The notes below the pieces were generated by a model. That model saw nothing but the letters and a program-made list of their open reading frames with translations, had not been told where the DNA came from and searched no databases. A program made the translations under genes and the position numbers. This document shows positions 1 through 11,399 of a DNA stretch of 64,000 nt, piece after piece; position 1 is the stretch's first letter, and each line of letters starts with the position of its first letter. The stretch comes from Siphonodentalium dalli. Its lineage: Eukaryota > Mollusca > Scaphopoda > Gadilida > Siphonodentaliidae. Location: positions 45,703,797 to 45,767,796 of the forward strand of contig CP136061.1 of assembly GCA_032622095.1 (NCBI GenBank), in the 5' to 3' direction.

Positions 1-390
1 ATATCTGGCAACAACTGTGACAATTCGTCTATACCACGAGTAGAGTCAGATTTTGTCATGTTAATGTCCGATTCTTCTTGAAACAGCTCTTTGTGTGAAC
101 TCACATCTCGTGTCACTTTCTTCAGAGGTCTCTCGTGTATGTCGGTTTCGGTTTCATCCGGAAAAGTCAAAACGCAATCATCATCGTTTAAGCGGATTGT
201 TGCCAGATCACAGGGTAGTGTTTTTTGGAATAATCCCGAAATGCTTCGTCATGTACTGTGCGTTGCGCATATCATCACTCGATACGCTGCATAGCAAGAC
301 GATATCGAGGTCCTCGTGTGCAATGAGTGTATGCTGCAGCGTCTCGTTTCCATGTCCAATCATTGCTTGACAATAATAGCATCGCCATTT
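1..390 (-). pseudogene. C2H2-finger exon with one frameshift, runs off left edge
   Basis: Seen: reading the minus strand, a splice-acceptor-like tract (TTCCTCAG) ends at 391, and an open frame follows from 390. It encodes a CxxC-x12-H-x4-H pattern (starts WRCYYC, ends LQHTLIAH), which fits a C2H2 zinc finger. The frame then continues through an acidic, charged stretch to base 1 with no stop, apart from one frame change at the six-T run 221-226 (A run on the coding strand). Dropping one base there joins the two frames. Inference: this is an exon of a nuclear or nucleic-acid-binding protein, or of a mobile-element protein, and it is either recently broken or carries a sequencing error at the homopolymer. 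I do not recognise the family. The gene continues leftwards outside the window, and no upstream exon was identified to the right. Confidence 0.45.
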
Positions 391-480
391 CTGAGGAATA
401 GATATTCAGCAATGTAAATTCAACAATCAAGACTGTGGCAAAACGCTTAAAGGTGCCTTGTCTCTTTGCAGAAACACTTC

Positions 481-537
481 CAACAACAACAACAACAACA
501 ACAACAACGACGACGACGACAACAACAGCAACAACAG
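481..537. repeat. CAA/CGA/CAG trinucleotide microsatellite
   Basis: About nine CAA repeats grade into CGA and then mixed CAA/CAG. It lies just right of the zinc-finger exon. The short asparagine- or glutamine-rich frames over it are explained by the repeat. Confidence 0.9.
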
Positions 538-749
538 GTCAGCGAACACGTGTCCCCCGAAAGGTGGATTTTTAGTAACTTTTTTTAATTATGTCAAAAT
601 TCACAGTGACCAACTTCAAACTTGGCATTTGTCTTCTGAAATTTGAACTACGTACCACATACCAAGAGATTCAGTTGAATTTGAAAACAATCAGATACCT
701 AAAAGTAAAGTTATCACCAGGAAACCAAAATAATAGTCAAATTCTAAGA

Positions 750-1085
750 CGACAAGGACCATAACTCCGGCAAAATGGTCGGACCGAACCCATATTTACA
801 ATTTACCTGTATTTGGAGCTCATAAACTCACATATCAAATTTGGTTCAGATCCGATCATACAATCTTTAATTATCATCCGGAAACCTCAAAACGACAAAG
901 TGCTAAATCGAAAAAGGGGCCATAACTCCGGACCTAACTTGACCTGTATTTCGAGCTCATAAACTCACATACCAAATCTGGTTTCGATCCGTTAGCCTAA
1001 AACTGAAGTTCTCATCGGGAATCTTTCCGCACGGACGGACGCACGGGCGTCCCAGCAACTCGATGGACGGACGGACGGACGGACA
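750..1085. repeat. Dispersed repeat, two related units plus GGAC tetranucleotide tail
   Basis: Two diverged units of about 155 bp each contain 'ccataactccgg', 'acctgtattt' and 'gagctcataaactcacat'. They end in a (GGAC)n-like tract at about 1028-1085. The arrangement resembles abundant interspersed repeats of bivalve genomes (recollection, not tested). No coding frame is supported. Confidence 0.7.
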
Positions 1086-1154
1086 AAAAGAATAGAAACT
1101 CGTTCGTAGACATATTTCCTTCATTGCGCCTAAACATAAACAGGAGAAACGCAC

Positions 1155-2540
1155 ACTATTACATATAATTTACTTCACAATTTCATAAAATAAAATTACT
1201 TTCAGAATTGTTATACAGTTCTAATAATAGTCACAATTCCTGTCCCAGTTTATACTAAAAATTAAAACTTCTTTTGTTATACCTATCCAACAATACAGAA
1301 ACTTTAGGAACCGGATCTGTCAAATGTACGTGTACGCGAAGAGAAATACTGTCCTCAAGAAACAACAATATGATATGTGCTCAGTAATTGTTTGCATGTC
1401 GTAACTTTGTGAGAAAGAGATGTTATAATTTTGAACAGATAACTGTATTTAGGTAATGTGAATCCAGTACAATATCTTGTGTTAGCCCAATAATTGTTTC
1501 AACATGATTATGGCGTTAGATGTGGACATGTAAAAACTACTCCGCACATATGTAGAGAACCGGAGCCACCGCGAGTAAGTTGCAAAGAATCGGAGCCATC
1601 AACAGAGAACCGGAACATTCGCCATATTTTCATTATAGCTTCTTTTCTCAAAACAAAAAATGCGAGTTATAGTTGATTTTTTTAGCATCCCCCAGTGTAT
1701 GTCAGGGGCCTCATATTTTAAAAGTTACGACGAATTTTTAGGAGTATTAGTCTGTAAAAATGTTATTGAAATGAAGAAGTTTTCTCACCAACTAACAAAT
1801 ACCGAGTAATTTCACAATAACATTTGAAATTCTGACCATAAACTGACTCGATTTTGGGACATATATTACTAACGTTCAATTGTGCGTCCATTGCTCCTTC
1901 TGTTGTAATGATTCGAGGTAGCATGTGGCAGAAAACTTGCTGTGAGTATGACGATGTCACGAAAATGAGCAAAATTGCAAAGAATCGGAAACTTTGCTCG
2001 GTAGAGAACCAAATCGCGAGGAGTAGTTCCCCCACAGTGTGATCACCTGTATTGGAAATGCTAACACCCAGGGTTTAATATTAAAGATACGGGCGGAATT
2101 CGCGGTGGGTATGCTGTTAAAATATTCAGCTCCGTCAAAAACCGCCACAAACAGAAAGAATAGTAAAATATAGTCAGACTTTGTTCTTAAATGTATACCA
2201 ATCAGAAATATGGCATAAACAGTATGTTATTGTCAAATGATTTTCCTTTGTTATGTAAACAAAATAAAAAAAACGTTACAGAACCTGGCTTCTGTTTAGA
2301 TCCGGATATGGTAAACATAAAGAGCGTTATTTGTTACTTTTTCCTGATATGGAAATAGTAAAGAGCGTTTATATCATTTGTGTGTGATTAACCAATATAA
2401 TTGTGTTACCTACAATAATTTATTGCAAAACACCTCAAAAGGCAGTTGCAAGATACTGATGAGCATCATATACATAAATAAGCAATACATAAAACAACTA
2501 TTATAACAAACACAGTTCTTATCAACATTCCCTCAAAATG
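1155..2540. other. No gene identified
   Basis: AT-rich sequence with no convincing exon. A short 'agagaaccggagcc'-type motif recurs loosely near 1552, 1587, 1603 and 1975-2015, suggesting decayed repeat material. The open frames here have neither a recognisable domain nor splice context. Confidence 0.5.
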
Positions 2541-2542
2541 TC

Positions 2543-3356
2543 TTCAAGTTTTATTATTCCGCCGAAGGAAGAATAGCCGGACTATGTTGCAAACCTTGTT
2601 AATTAATTTAATATTATCATTTCTTATAATCAGTGCAAATTTATCTGCATCATTTAAATTATTGAATTCACTATCGTGTTTCTCAATTTCGCTGAATAAA
2701 TTAGATCTTAAATCATCGTATGCGTTACATTCAATGATAAAAATGCATTTCAGATTCGACACATTGTTTGTCACACATGGGACACAACCGACTTTCTAAT
2801 GGTATTACTGGTTGAATATGCCTCCCTTTTTCTATTGCCAATATGTGGTTGCTCACGCGCAATCTAGAAACATTTCGCGAGCAATTTGTGATCGTGTGTG
2901 AATGACATATGGCTCAATTTTGTATTCATCTTTAAATATCCTATAGTTTAGTTTTCCCTGTCGGTCTATCGTCATTGAATATATCATTGCGAAACACTTC
3001 CATATGTTCTTATTTCAATGTCTTAGTCAGCATCTGTTCACGCTGCCCTGGTAGTTGGTCTGCGCTATTGATTACAATGTTATAACACGACAATTGGGTG
3101 GGCCATGTTAAAGGTAATTTACAATTCAGAGATTCTTTGTAGCATGCGGATAAGATATTATGGTCATCTACTTTTGACAGTTTTAGCTAGCATGTACCTG
3201 AAGAGTTGTAAAATGGCATCATTTGCGATAGGGAAACGGCCTAACTCTGCTCTAGAAGCGTGATTTGAGGCCTTTCTATTCAAACATAGAGCCCGCTTAC
3301 AAAACTTTAGATGTGTTTGTTCACAATAAAATAGGCTTAATTAGATTATCAAATAA
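2543..3356 (-). pseudogene. Retrotransposon ORF2 C-terminal region with Cys/His motif
   Basis: Below the RT, fragments in alternating frames read HLKFCKRALCLNRKASNHAS, then a GRFPIANDAILQLFRYML stretch, then FKDEYKIEPYV and a final LCPMCD…ESEMHF / IIECNAYDDLRSNLF segment. The C-x2-C…H…C spacing at the end is typical of the C-terminal Cys/His motif of CR1- and Jockey-like ORF2 proteins. A T/A-run indel at 2739-2743 splits this last motif. The order and spacing support one continuous degenerate ORF2 tail rather than unrelated frames. Confidence 0.75.
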
Positions 3357-4189
3357 TTAGCATTTAGTGGCGATAGGTAACACCCGTGTTGTTTTTGTTA
3401 AATTTGTTAAAAAGAACATGGCTTTTGATGCTTTTGTGCTCAGATTATCCTGTACTTTTTTCATTTTTCCATTAGATGTGAAAATTAGTCCTAAATATTT
3501 ATATTCATCCACTAATTCTATTGGCATATCATCAATATTAAATACATGACCATGTTTTGTTTTTCTTGAACGAAAGATCATACATTTTGTTTTTCTTACA
3601 TTAACAGATAGTCCATTGTCAAGCGCGTATTTCTCTAACTTCTTAATCCCCGATTGTAAACCTGTCGGTGATTCAGATAACATCACCCGATCGTCTGCGA
3701 AAAGCAAATGATTGAGGTTATGATCATGAGCGTATACTGGGTCACATGTTTCGTCAAAAATATTAGCTATATCATCAATGAAAATCTTGAACAACGTAGG
3801 GGATAGAGAACAGCATTGTCGGACACATATTGTAGACAATATCGGGGGACCAATTCCCGCCGCTGTTTTAACAGAATAGTAGCTTGATTTGTAAAGAGAA
3901 GATAACGCGTCATATATATGACCATTAATTCCTACACGTTGCAATTTTTCGAATAACAACGATCTATCAACTGAACCAAATGCTTTCTGAAAATCAACAA
4001 AAGCTGCATATAGAGGTTTTTTGTTTTCTTTATACCTATTAACGATAGTTCGCAATATAAAAGAGCTATCAATTGTACTCCGATTTTTCCTAAATCCGAA
4101 TTGCTTGTCACTAATTAAGTCATTTGCTTCAAGATAAGAGTTTATTCGTGTGTTTATAACTTTGTTGAATAACTTACCAAATTTACTGC
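3357..4189 (-). pseudogene. Retrotransposon RT palm with FADD active site
   Basis: From 4189 the minus strand continues the RT: a QFGFRKNRST-like motif just upstream, then AAFVDFQKAFGSVDRS (motif A, first catalytic Asp). Next come the motif B region and LLFADDRVMLSES, with the FADD catalytic pair encoded at 3690-3701, and a DEYKYLGLIFTSNGK motif at the start of the thumb. Two residues look unusual: GS instead of the common DS/DT after KAF, and Arg directly after FADD. The frame ends just after the thumb, and the C-terminal part continues in other frames down to 2543. This is a dead copy. Confidence 0.85.
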
Positions 4190-4850
4190 TTAAAGCAATA
4201 GGTCTATAATTGTTAGGGTCATGTCTATTGCCCTTCTTATATAGGGTTTTGATTGTTGACTCGCTCCAGCATACAGGAAAATGACCTGAGTGCCAACTGT
4301 GTTGAACAATTTTGTGACCTCGTCCAGCATAAATGGAATTACTGATTTTAATAATTCATTTGAAATGTTATCTGCTCCACTAGCTTTGTTATTTTTAAGT
4401 TGATACAGGTTATCTAATATTTTGCCTTTAGTTATATCACCATTGTTGAAATTTGTCACAACGGTGCTTTGTTTCGTGGATTTTGATTGCTTTTCAATTG
4501 GTTCGGTTTTTGGACATAGCAGTTTATCGAAAAAATGGATTGTTTCGTCCGGGTCTAAATTATTAGAGTTTTCCTTCTTCGGTCGCATATTATTCACGAT
4601 TCTCCAATATTTCGAGGGGTCACTAGTTTCGAGATTTGATAGCTCGTCAACAATATTTTGTTGGAAAATGTGAGATTTTCTTTTTGTCTCCCGTTTATAT
4701 GCTTTTTTTGCTGTAGAAAATTTCAATGTAAGAGATCTATCATGTGGTTTTTTTTTCATTTCCTCAATAACATTTTCCATTTCTTTTTTAAGCTTTTTGC
4801 ATTCCTCATCAAACCATAGTCGTTTCCGTCTGCACCTATGTTTATTAAGG
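4190..4850 (-). pseudogene. Retrotransposon ORF2 linker and RT N-terminal part
   Basis: The conceptual product begins in a lysine-rich linker that includes YWRIVNNMRPKKE. It continues through the usual 'NNKASGADNISNELLK' motif before the RT fingers. After LDEVTKLFNTV the frame is lost. The expected continuation (…HDPNNYRPIAL…) is visible in another frame near 4200-4300, which shows a single indel. It belongs to the 2543-4850 element and has no separate function. Confidence 0.8.
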
Positions 4851-4864
4851 GAAAATAATTGTGT

Positions 4865-5066
4865 TATGTAAACAGAAGCAAACCTTTTGTAACACGAGCA
4901 GGCTCTTGTTTATGTACACCATCTTACGTCTTGACGACAATATACTATTTACGCGCTGATTATGTTTGGCATATTACAAAACTATATATATTTTAATATT
5001 CCTTCTGTTGATGGCGATTTGAACAAATATGAATATTTCTGCAACGAACGCCGTTCGTGCCTTTAA
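4865..5066. repeat. About 200 bp dispersed repeat, copy A (inverted match at 25092-25282)
   Basis: From 'tatgtaaacagaagcaaa' to 'cgttcgtgcctttaa' this segment is a diverged reverse complement of 25092-25282. Shared pieces include 'gacaatatactatttacgcg' and 'ccttctgttgatggcgattt'. It lies at the 5' junction of the truncated non-LTR element. Confidence 0.8.
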
Positions 5067-7170
5067 GAGTGAAATAGTCCTTTTGCCTATGATCTACACT
5101 ATTATCCGACACACATTGAGTCCACCATCCCCATTTAAGTGATCCTGCTAATTTGATATGACGCTGGCGGGTCCTGCTCAATTTGTGGCGCTGTTAGATC
5201 CACCTGAATTGATAAGGCACTGGTTGTCCTGTTGAAATACTATGATAATGATTGGTTCTTCTGAATTTATATGATGCTGGTAGGGGAAATACGAGGCTGT
5301 TAATAAAATGTACCGTTACTGTTTCTAACAACCTCTGTATGACACATTCATGTACATAATATATTTTAAGGAATAACCATCTTGACCGTGGTGGCCGGGT
5401 TTGCAACAAACCAAGTTGGTGCTTTTCATTAGGCTTACATGATTGGCATTTTATCTACATTTTATTTGAAATATTTCACACCTTTGTCTACCTTCTGTTA
5501 TTTTCATAATTTGATGTGAAATAGGACAGAGCATCTACTCAATTTTAAACTATCAATTTGAAGGGGAAAATTATAATCCTCTATAACCAAATACGAAAGT
5601 TACTATAACAACACCTGTTCAACCTCACAATATGATAGATACATTCTAACAATGTAAACAAAAATAGGTTTAAACAAAATAAAAACAACAATCTTCAAGG
5701 CTGGTCATTGGAGACTTTGATGAAAATATTTCAGGCAATTATTCAATGATTGGCCATTTATAAACGGACAATCCGTACCTAAAATGTTAGTTAATTAATG
5801 GACAATCCGACCACGCGTGGCACGCGAGCTTGGGATTGTCCACTAAATGACGACATGTATAGCTAATCCTGCATGTTAGCTTCATATTTAATATGAAGGG
5901 CAATAACTCTATACAAATTTTTTTTTTACTAAATAACGGCGATTTGTATGAGAATTGTTTTTGACGAAATAACGGAAATATTCGAAGAAGTGTTTTTGCA
6001 AAAATATTTTTTTGTGACGGACCAAAACAACATAAAGCAAGATAAATATAATTCAATCACGTTTGCAATAATTCGACAGACATAAACACTCAATAGTGAT
6101 TCATCTTTTCATATATTATTTTGTTTTATGTGACTTTTTCAAAACAAATTGTTCTGCAAATGGTAATTTTGTCAACATGAACAGACACATTTAAAATGGA
6201 GCTATATTTATTCTTGAAGGTGTCTTTACTTCCTCTTTTGTTGTGATATGGAAATCAATATTACATTTCAACCCTAGCAGTTTCGAGATCGTTTTTTTTT
6301 TTTTTTGCTAAATTGTGATTATGTGATAAAAAGGATTTCAAATTCGTCGCAATTCTATACGAAATTTATTAACATCGTTCACTAAACTCGTTTAATAAAT
6401 TTCGGATAGAATTGCGACCCATTAGAGGTCCTCTATTAATGCACTGGATGAATGAATTCATTAATCGCCCAGTGCGTGAACAATATCCAAGTACATTGGT
6501 GACTGAATGTTAACCAATGAAAAATGATATAATGCTAGATTGTAAACTGGTCTATAAACAAATTTAACCCACCTTCGGAATAAAGAACCTTCGGAATAAT
6601 GAACCCTACTCACCATGAACAGTGTATGGATTTTAAATCCGACATAATACTGCAATGTAGACTGATATGAAAGAGTACTATAATTGAGTTCTCTTGCTGA
6701 TTTATTTCAGAAGTTCGTAAAATTTGAGGGTGAGTGTCACAAAAACAAAATAACAAACAAAAAAACAAAAACCGGCTAAAACCATAGGCTAGTGACAAAG
6801 TTCACAAGTCCGATTTTGGTGGAAAACACACCATTTGTCCCATTCCGCATCAATTCCAAAAAACGGTTATTTCAGTAGCAACGTATTTCAATTTGTCTTA
6901 TTGGTCATGTCATGGCAATTCTTTCTTTTGATGTATCATTAGAAAGTATCAAACAAAGGGAAGTCGAGATATGGTATGGAAAACTAGCTAAACCTAATGT
7001 CTAAAAGGCACTAAAAGGCACGGCGCTTAACTTTGATTATGAAATATTTTTCTTTAGCTCGAACGCTCCGTCAGCCGTGGCATTGAATCATGTCTGGTGG
7101 AAAAGGCCAAAACTTACATACCTGAACGTTACTATGGGATAAACTATAGCGTTTATCAAAAAATACACTT
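5067..7170. other. No gene; small inverted repeats only
   Basis: No supported exon in about 2.1 kb. A clear hairpin lies at about 6347-6418 (left arm GTCGCAATTCTATACGAAA, right arm its near reverse complement, short loop). A smaller one surrounds 6437-6477 (GCACTGG / CCAGTGC). A short 'ccttcggaataa' motif pair at 6572-6602 matches the minisatellite at 10.7-11.4 kb. Confidence 0.6.
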
Positions 7171-7182
7171 TTGTAAATTCTA

Positions 7183-7607
7183 GTTAAACAGCAGCAGCAG
7201 CAGCAACAACATCAACAACAGCAGCAACAACAACAACAACAACCACAACAACAAATGAATCAAGGTAGATTTGAACTAGACATCTTAGGCCTAATAAATA
7301 AGTTCGATGGAAAGGCAGACAACATAAACTCGTTTCTAAAATGCTTCGACGAAGTATTGAGAATGGGATTTCTGACTGATTTGGACAAAACCAATATTTT
7401 CCCAGTATTATAGTATTTGCAGGATCTGCCAAAGAATGGTATAGTGCCCAAACGCAGGCAACCAGAACAGATTATTACACAATGGGGCAACAGTTTGAAG
7501 CTTATTATAATTTGGCCTTTTTAGAGGCACAACACAAGGATGATGAATCAGTGAGAGATTTCATAATGAACATGCGATCAAAGTCAACAGCTGTGGGTTC
7601 ACATCAC
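7183..7607 (+). pseudogene. LTR-retrotransposon gag relic with Q-rich N-terminus
   Basis: A CAG/CAA tract at 7189-7254 is in frame with ATG 7255. The frame reads …GLINKFDGKADNINSFLKCF…DKTNIFPVL and then hits a stop. The next frame continues with FAGSAKEWYSAQTQ…YYTMGQQFEAYYNLAFLEAQHKDDESVRDFIMNMRS up to about 7600. The pattern (F.G..D.I..F…, then AKEWY, then F…Y and a late FI..MR) is that of Ty3/gypsy-type gag capsid regions. One frameshift near 7405-7415 breaks it, and the sequence passes directly into a minisatellite at about 7597. No protease, RT, integrase or LTR was seen nearby. The in-frame stop at 7174 and the 'ttctag' at 7177-7182 leave open that the Q tract began an exon, but a retroelement relic is more likely. 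Confidence 0.6.
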
Positions 7608-8528
7608 GATAACCCCCAGAAGATTGTTTCACATCGCGCTCTCCATGTGAAACACTCCTCTGGGGTGATCGTGATATGAAACACTCCGCTGGTTGATCGC
7701 GATGTGAAACACTCCTCTGGGAATATCGCGATGTAAAACACTCCTCTTGGGGTAGCGATGTGAAACACTCCTCTGGGAATATCGCGATGTAAAACACTCC
7801 TCTTGGGGTAGCGATGTGAAACACTCCTCTGGGAATATCGCGATGTAAAACACTCCTCTTGGGGTAGCGATGTGAAACACTCCTCTGGAGTGATTGCGAT
7901 GTGTCACACTCCTCTTGGGTGATCGCTGCTGGAGTGTTTCACATCGCAATCATCTAGCAGAATGTTTCATATCGCGATAACCCCAGAGGAGTGCTTCACA
8001 TCGCTATCACCTCAGAGGAGTGTTTCACATCGCGATTAGCCAATAGGAGTGTTTCACATTGCGACCACCTAGATGAGTTTTTCACATCGCGATAATCGCA
8101 GAGGAGTGCTTCACGTCGCGACCACACCAGAGGACTGTTTCTTATCGCGACAACAACAGAGGAGTTTCTCACATCGCGACTACCAAAGCGAAGTGTTTCA
8201 CATCGCGATCACCCCCAGCAGAGTGTTTCACGTCGCGATCACCCCGGAGGAGTGTGTCACATCGCGATCATCGCAGAGGAGTGCTTCACGTCAGGACCAT
8301 CTCAGAGGAGTGTTGCACATCGCGATAACCCCAGAATAGTGTTTCACATCGAGACCACTCCAGAGGAGTGTTTCACATCAAGATCACACAAGTGGAGTGC
8401 TTCACATCGCCATAGCACCAGCGGAGTCTTTCACATCGCAATAACCCCAACATAATGTTTCACATCGCGACCACCCCAGATGAGTGTTTCACATCACGAT
8501 CACCTGAGCAGTGTGTTTCACATCACTT
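7597..8528. repeat. Orientation-switching minisatellite, unit about 28-34 bp
   Basis: Units have the form 'gtttcacatcgcgat…ccagaggagt'. They run in that orientation at 7597-7642, in reverse complement at 7643-7928, and forward again at 7929-8528. A 56 bp two-unit higher-order repeat occurs three times at about 7721, 7777 and 7833. Most units contain TCGCGA. Every VFHIA-type open frame over it is a by-product. It ends about 40 bp before the esterase exon acceptor. Confidence 0.95.
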
Positions 8529-8565
8529 CAAGTTTTCAACCATCTCCAACAATTACTACTTTCAG

Positions 8566-8970
8566 GGGGAAACTTGTCTATCATAGACTACACACTCAAC
8601 ACGAGAACAATAGAGAACCACGCATCCGATAAAGACAAATGTGCAGTTATTCAGAAATGTCCTCAATTCGATACAAATGTCTTCACTGGAACGTGGGTTC
8701 CTCGACAATACAGTCCGTTACTGGGAATGAAGATGACTCAATGGAATAATGCCACGTGTTCCATGAAACTACCCAACGAGCTCTACAGCGAGTTGGCTAG
8801 ATGGAAGTCACGTGACCCTCGATGTCAGCCGACCACGTTCACGCGGGAGGATATTTGTCGACAGTTCGCAGGGAAGACGCTGCTTTTTATAGGCGATTCC
8901 ATCGTGCGGCAGATTTACTTCTCGTTGCTGATACTGATGGTCGAGGACTTTAAGACAACAGTTACTGCAG
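8566..8970 (+). CDS. PC-esterase (SGNH-fold) gene, internal exon with GDS motif
   Basis: Acceptor 'ttactactttcag' ends at 8565 and donor GTTAGT starts at 8971; the exon is phase 1 at both ends. The product has a cysteine-containing entry module (CPQFDTNVFTGTWVPRQYSP … NNATCSM…) followed by GKTLLFIGDSIVRQIYFSLL. GDS is encoded at 8892-8900, and its Ser (8898-8900) is the expected nucleophile. This arrangement (F.G.WV…C, then a GDS box) matches the PC-esterase family, which includes plant TBL proteins and animal relatives acting as acyl-esterases or O-acetyltransferases on glycans in the secretory pathway. Substrate is unknown. Exon 2 at 12461 supplies the Asp-His part. Earlier exons, including the signal peptide or membrane anchor, were not found; a minisatellite occupies the kilobase upstream. 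Confidence 0.85.
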
Positions 8971-9589
8971 GTTAGTTCTTTTCAAGTGTTCATTTGCCCT
9001 TATTTGCCATTTCTTTAATAAATACCCGTTGACTAGTAGTTCCCTTTGAACAAGTTAAGATAATACGTTCAAGAAACGTTTGTTGATCTTATTATCTGAA
9101 CATTTCCAATGAATATGACTACTCATATAGTTCATATATCCTGGACATCCCTCCAAATGAATAACAGAATATTCCAACCTATACATTTATAACTGAATGG
9201 GGGAATCACTCAGTGAATATTCATCATTATTATACCTCATAATATGTATGATTTAAAAGAGGGGAGATGTTGTAATGAACCATTTCATTGTATTATGTTT
9301 ATTCCGTGTTTTAATTGTCATCAGAACCGGAAATGCCACTTCACTAAAGTGATGTCTAAACTATCGACGTGTTCTTCCCTTCTCTCCAACATACACTTAC
9401 AAGAAAACAATAGTCAGAAATGGTAACGCCACCAATATCATATTATTAGCCATAAATATAAATTATAATACAATTATTCTATAAACTAGCTTTCAAATTT
9501 TATGTGGGAAATTTGCATACTTCCATATTTCAAGTTTTCCCGTTTCTCGTGTCATACATTACTTTCTTCAAACTGTCTTCTTTATTACG

Positions 9590-10150
9590 CAAGCTGATGG
9601 GCCCGACTTCGTCCGGGCTGTTTCCCATCCGATTTCCGGTGAAAGGCGCGATTTGACCTTCAATTGACTATTTCGAAAGTCAAGGTCAGGTCAGGGTCAT
9701 GCTTTGACCCGTCCAAAACACCCCCACCCGGAGAAAAGTACCCCTAGGTATCAAATTTCGTCGAAATCCGTCCGTTTTACCCCACTTGACCTTTAATGAA
9801 CAATTTTGAAGGGCAAGGTAAGGTCGGAGTCGTGATTTGACCCGCCCAAAACACTCCCCCGACAAAAGTACCCATAGGTATCAAATTTCGTCGAAATCCA
9901 TCCGTTTTATCCGATTTGACCTTTGGTTGACCACATTGAAGGTCAAGGTCAGGCCGGGGTCACGATTTGACCCGTTCAAAACTCTCCCCGGACAAAAGTA
10001 TCCCTAGGTATCAAATTTCGCCGAAATTTGTCCGTTTTACCCAAATTGACCTTGCATTGACAGTTTTAAAGGTCAGGTCGGGGTCACGATTTGACCCGTC
10101 CAAAACACTTCCCGGACACAAATACCCATAAGTATCAAATTACGTTGAAA
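9590..10150. repeat. Tandem repeat, about 4 units of about 125-131 bp, in esterase intron
   Basis: Each unit carries 'gatttgacccg', 'aaaagtaccc.taggtatcaaa' and 'cgtcgaaatc'. The repeated landmark falls at about 9735, 9863, 9994 and 10118. The first unit has a 'cccgacttcgtccggg' lead-in. Non-coding. Confidence 0.9.
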
Positions 10151-10599
10151 TCTATGGAAAGCCGAAGAGGACATGTTGGTTGCTAATTGCTAGATATACG
10201 ACGCGGTATTTTAAAGGTGTTTCAAACTAGGAGATAGAAGTATTCTGCGTTTCAAATGGTGATGAATTATAGTATTTTATTCAAATTTTATGGCATAAAT
10301 TGTTATTAAAATCGTATATACTATAAAAAAAATGAATGACTCGAAAATTAAGTGGGCCTTTAAACAAAGTCACAATTGCAGTTAGGCTCATCTCATACTC
10401 GTCCATTCAGCGATATTCTGCTGCGCAGTTTGTTATAGCCTCCAGTATTCATTGAGCGTTATAGCCCCAACTGTTATAATTCGCCTTTAGCAGGAGTACT
10501 CTTGCCTCAGATTATTGAGATATTAGGTCACACGTAATCACATTAAATCGCATGGAAACATAGCAATTGTGTGGGCTGCTTGGCGTGAATATGTAATGA

Positions 10600-11390
10600 G
10601 AAATAAGGTCATACGTAATGACATTAAACTCAAGAAAACCCGCGAAAACAAAACAAAATCACATTTAATGTTTTAAGTTATTTCCTTCATAAAAAGAATC
10701 TTCGTGATAATGAACCCTCTCAATACTTTAGAATATAGAATTAACCTTAAAATAACAAAAACCTTCGGAACACAGAACCTTCGGAATAACGAACCTTCGG
10801 ATTGGTGAACCTTCGGAATAGCGAACATTGAGAGAAATTTCGGAATAGTGGACCTTCGGGGTAGTAAACCTTCGGAATAGAGACATGCCCCCCCCCCAAT
10901 ATTCATATTATATGCCCAGAGTTCAAAGGTATGGACCCATAAAATTCTAAACTTGGCCCTTAAAATATTGAACTCCAAATTGGAGCCCACACCGAACATC
11001 ACTTAAGTCAACTGTACCTGTGTCATGTCCCAATGCGGGAGGGTCCATATATACCACAACATTCATATTATATGCCAAGAATTCAACGGTATGGCCCCAC
11101 GTAATCACATTAAATCTCAAGAAAACCCGCGAAAACAAAACAAAATCACATTTAATGTTCTAAGTTAAGTTATTTCCTCCTGTATCTATATCGGTATGCG
11201 CGCAGGATCAGTTCGGGTGTGAGCGCACACTCCATAAAAAGAATCTTTGTGAAAATGAACCCTCTCAAATTAGTCTCAATACTTTAGAATATAGAATTAA
11301 CCTAAAAATTACAAAAACCTTCGGAATGGAGAACCTTCGGAATAGCGGACCTTCGGGATAGCGAACCTTCATAATAGAAACATGTCCCCA
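10600..11390. repeat. Direct duplication carrying CCTTCGGAATA minisatellite
   Basis: Two related segments (about 10600-10890 and 11095-11390) share 'cacatttaatgtt.taagtta', 'aaaaagaatctt', 'actttagaatatagaattaac', and then 16-17 bp repeats of 'gaaccttcggaata'. Between them, 'cattcatattatatgcc' also recurs. It lies within the esterase intron. Confidence 0.85.
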
Positions 11391-11399
11391 CAATTACAC

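Larger units (their letters stand above)
2543..4850 (-). mobile_element. Non-LTR retrotransposon, 5'-truncated and frameshifted
   Basis: Reading the minus strand from about 4850 to 2543, the pieces appear in ORF2 order: the linker after the endonuclease (starts LWFDEECKKLKKE), the RT fingers and palm, the thumb, and a C-terminal cysteine/histidine motif. No endonuclease domain is present, so the copy is truncated at the 5' end, as is usual for target-primed insertion. At least three frame changes (near 4300, about 3350, and an A run at 2739-2743) make it inactive. Family inference: the general CR1/L2/Jockey-type group, from the RT motifs and C-terminal Cys/His end; I cannot place the clade. 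The 5' junction touches a separate dispersed repeat at 4865. Confidence 0.85.

Noticed and set aside
7184-7432. Polyvaline/alanine minus-strand frame
   Set aside because: Antisense of the CAG/CAA tract of the gag relic.
7561-8455. Open frames with repeated VFHIAITPEEC-like peptides
   Set aside because: Direct translation of the minisatellite; opposite-strand frames are just as long, and the orientation flips break any protein sense.
7597-8528. CRISPR-like regular repeats
   Set aside because: No constant-repeat/variable-spacer pattern; the whole unit is repeated and diverged, and the context is animal DNA.
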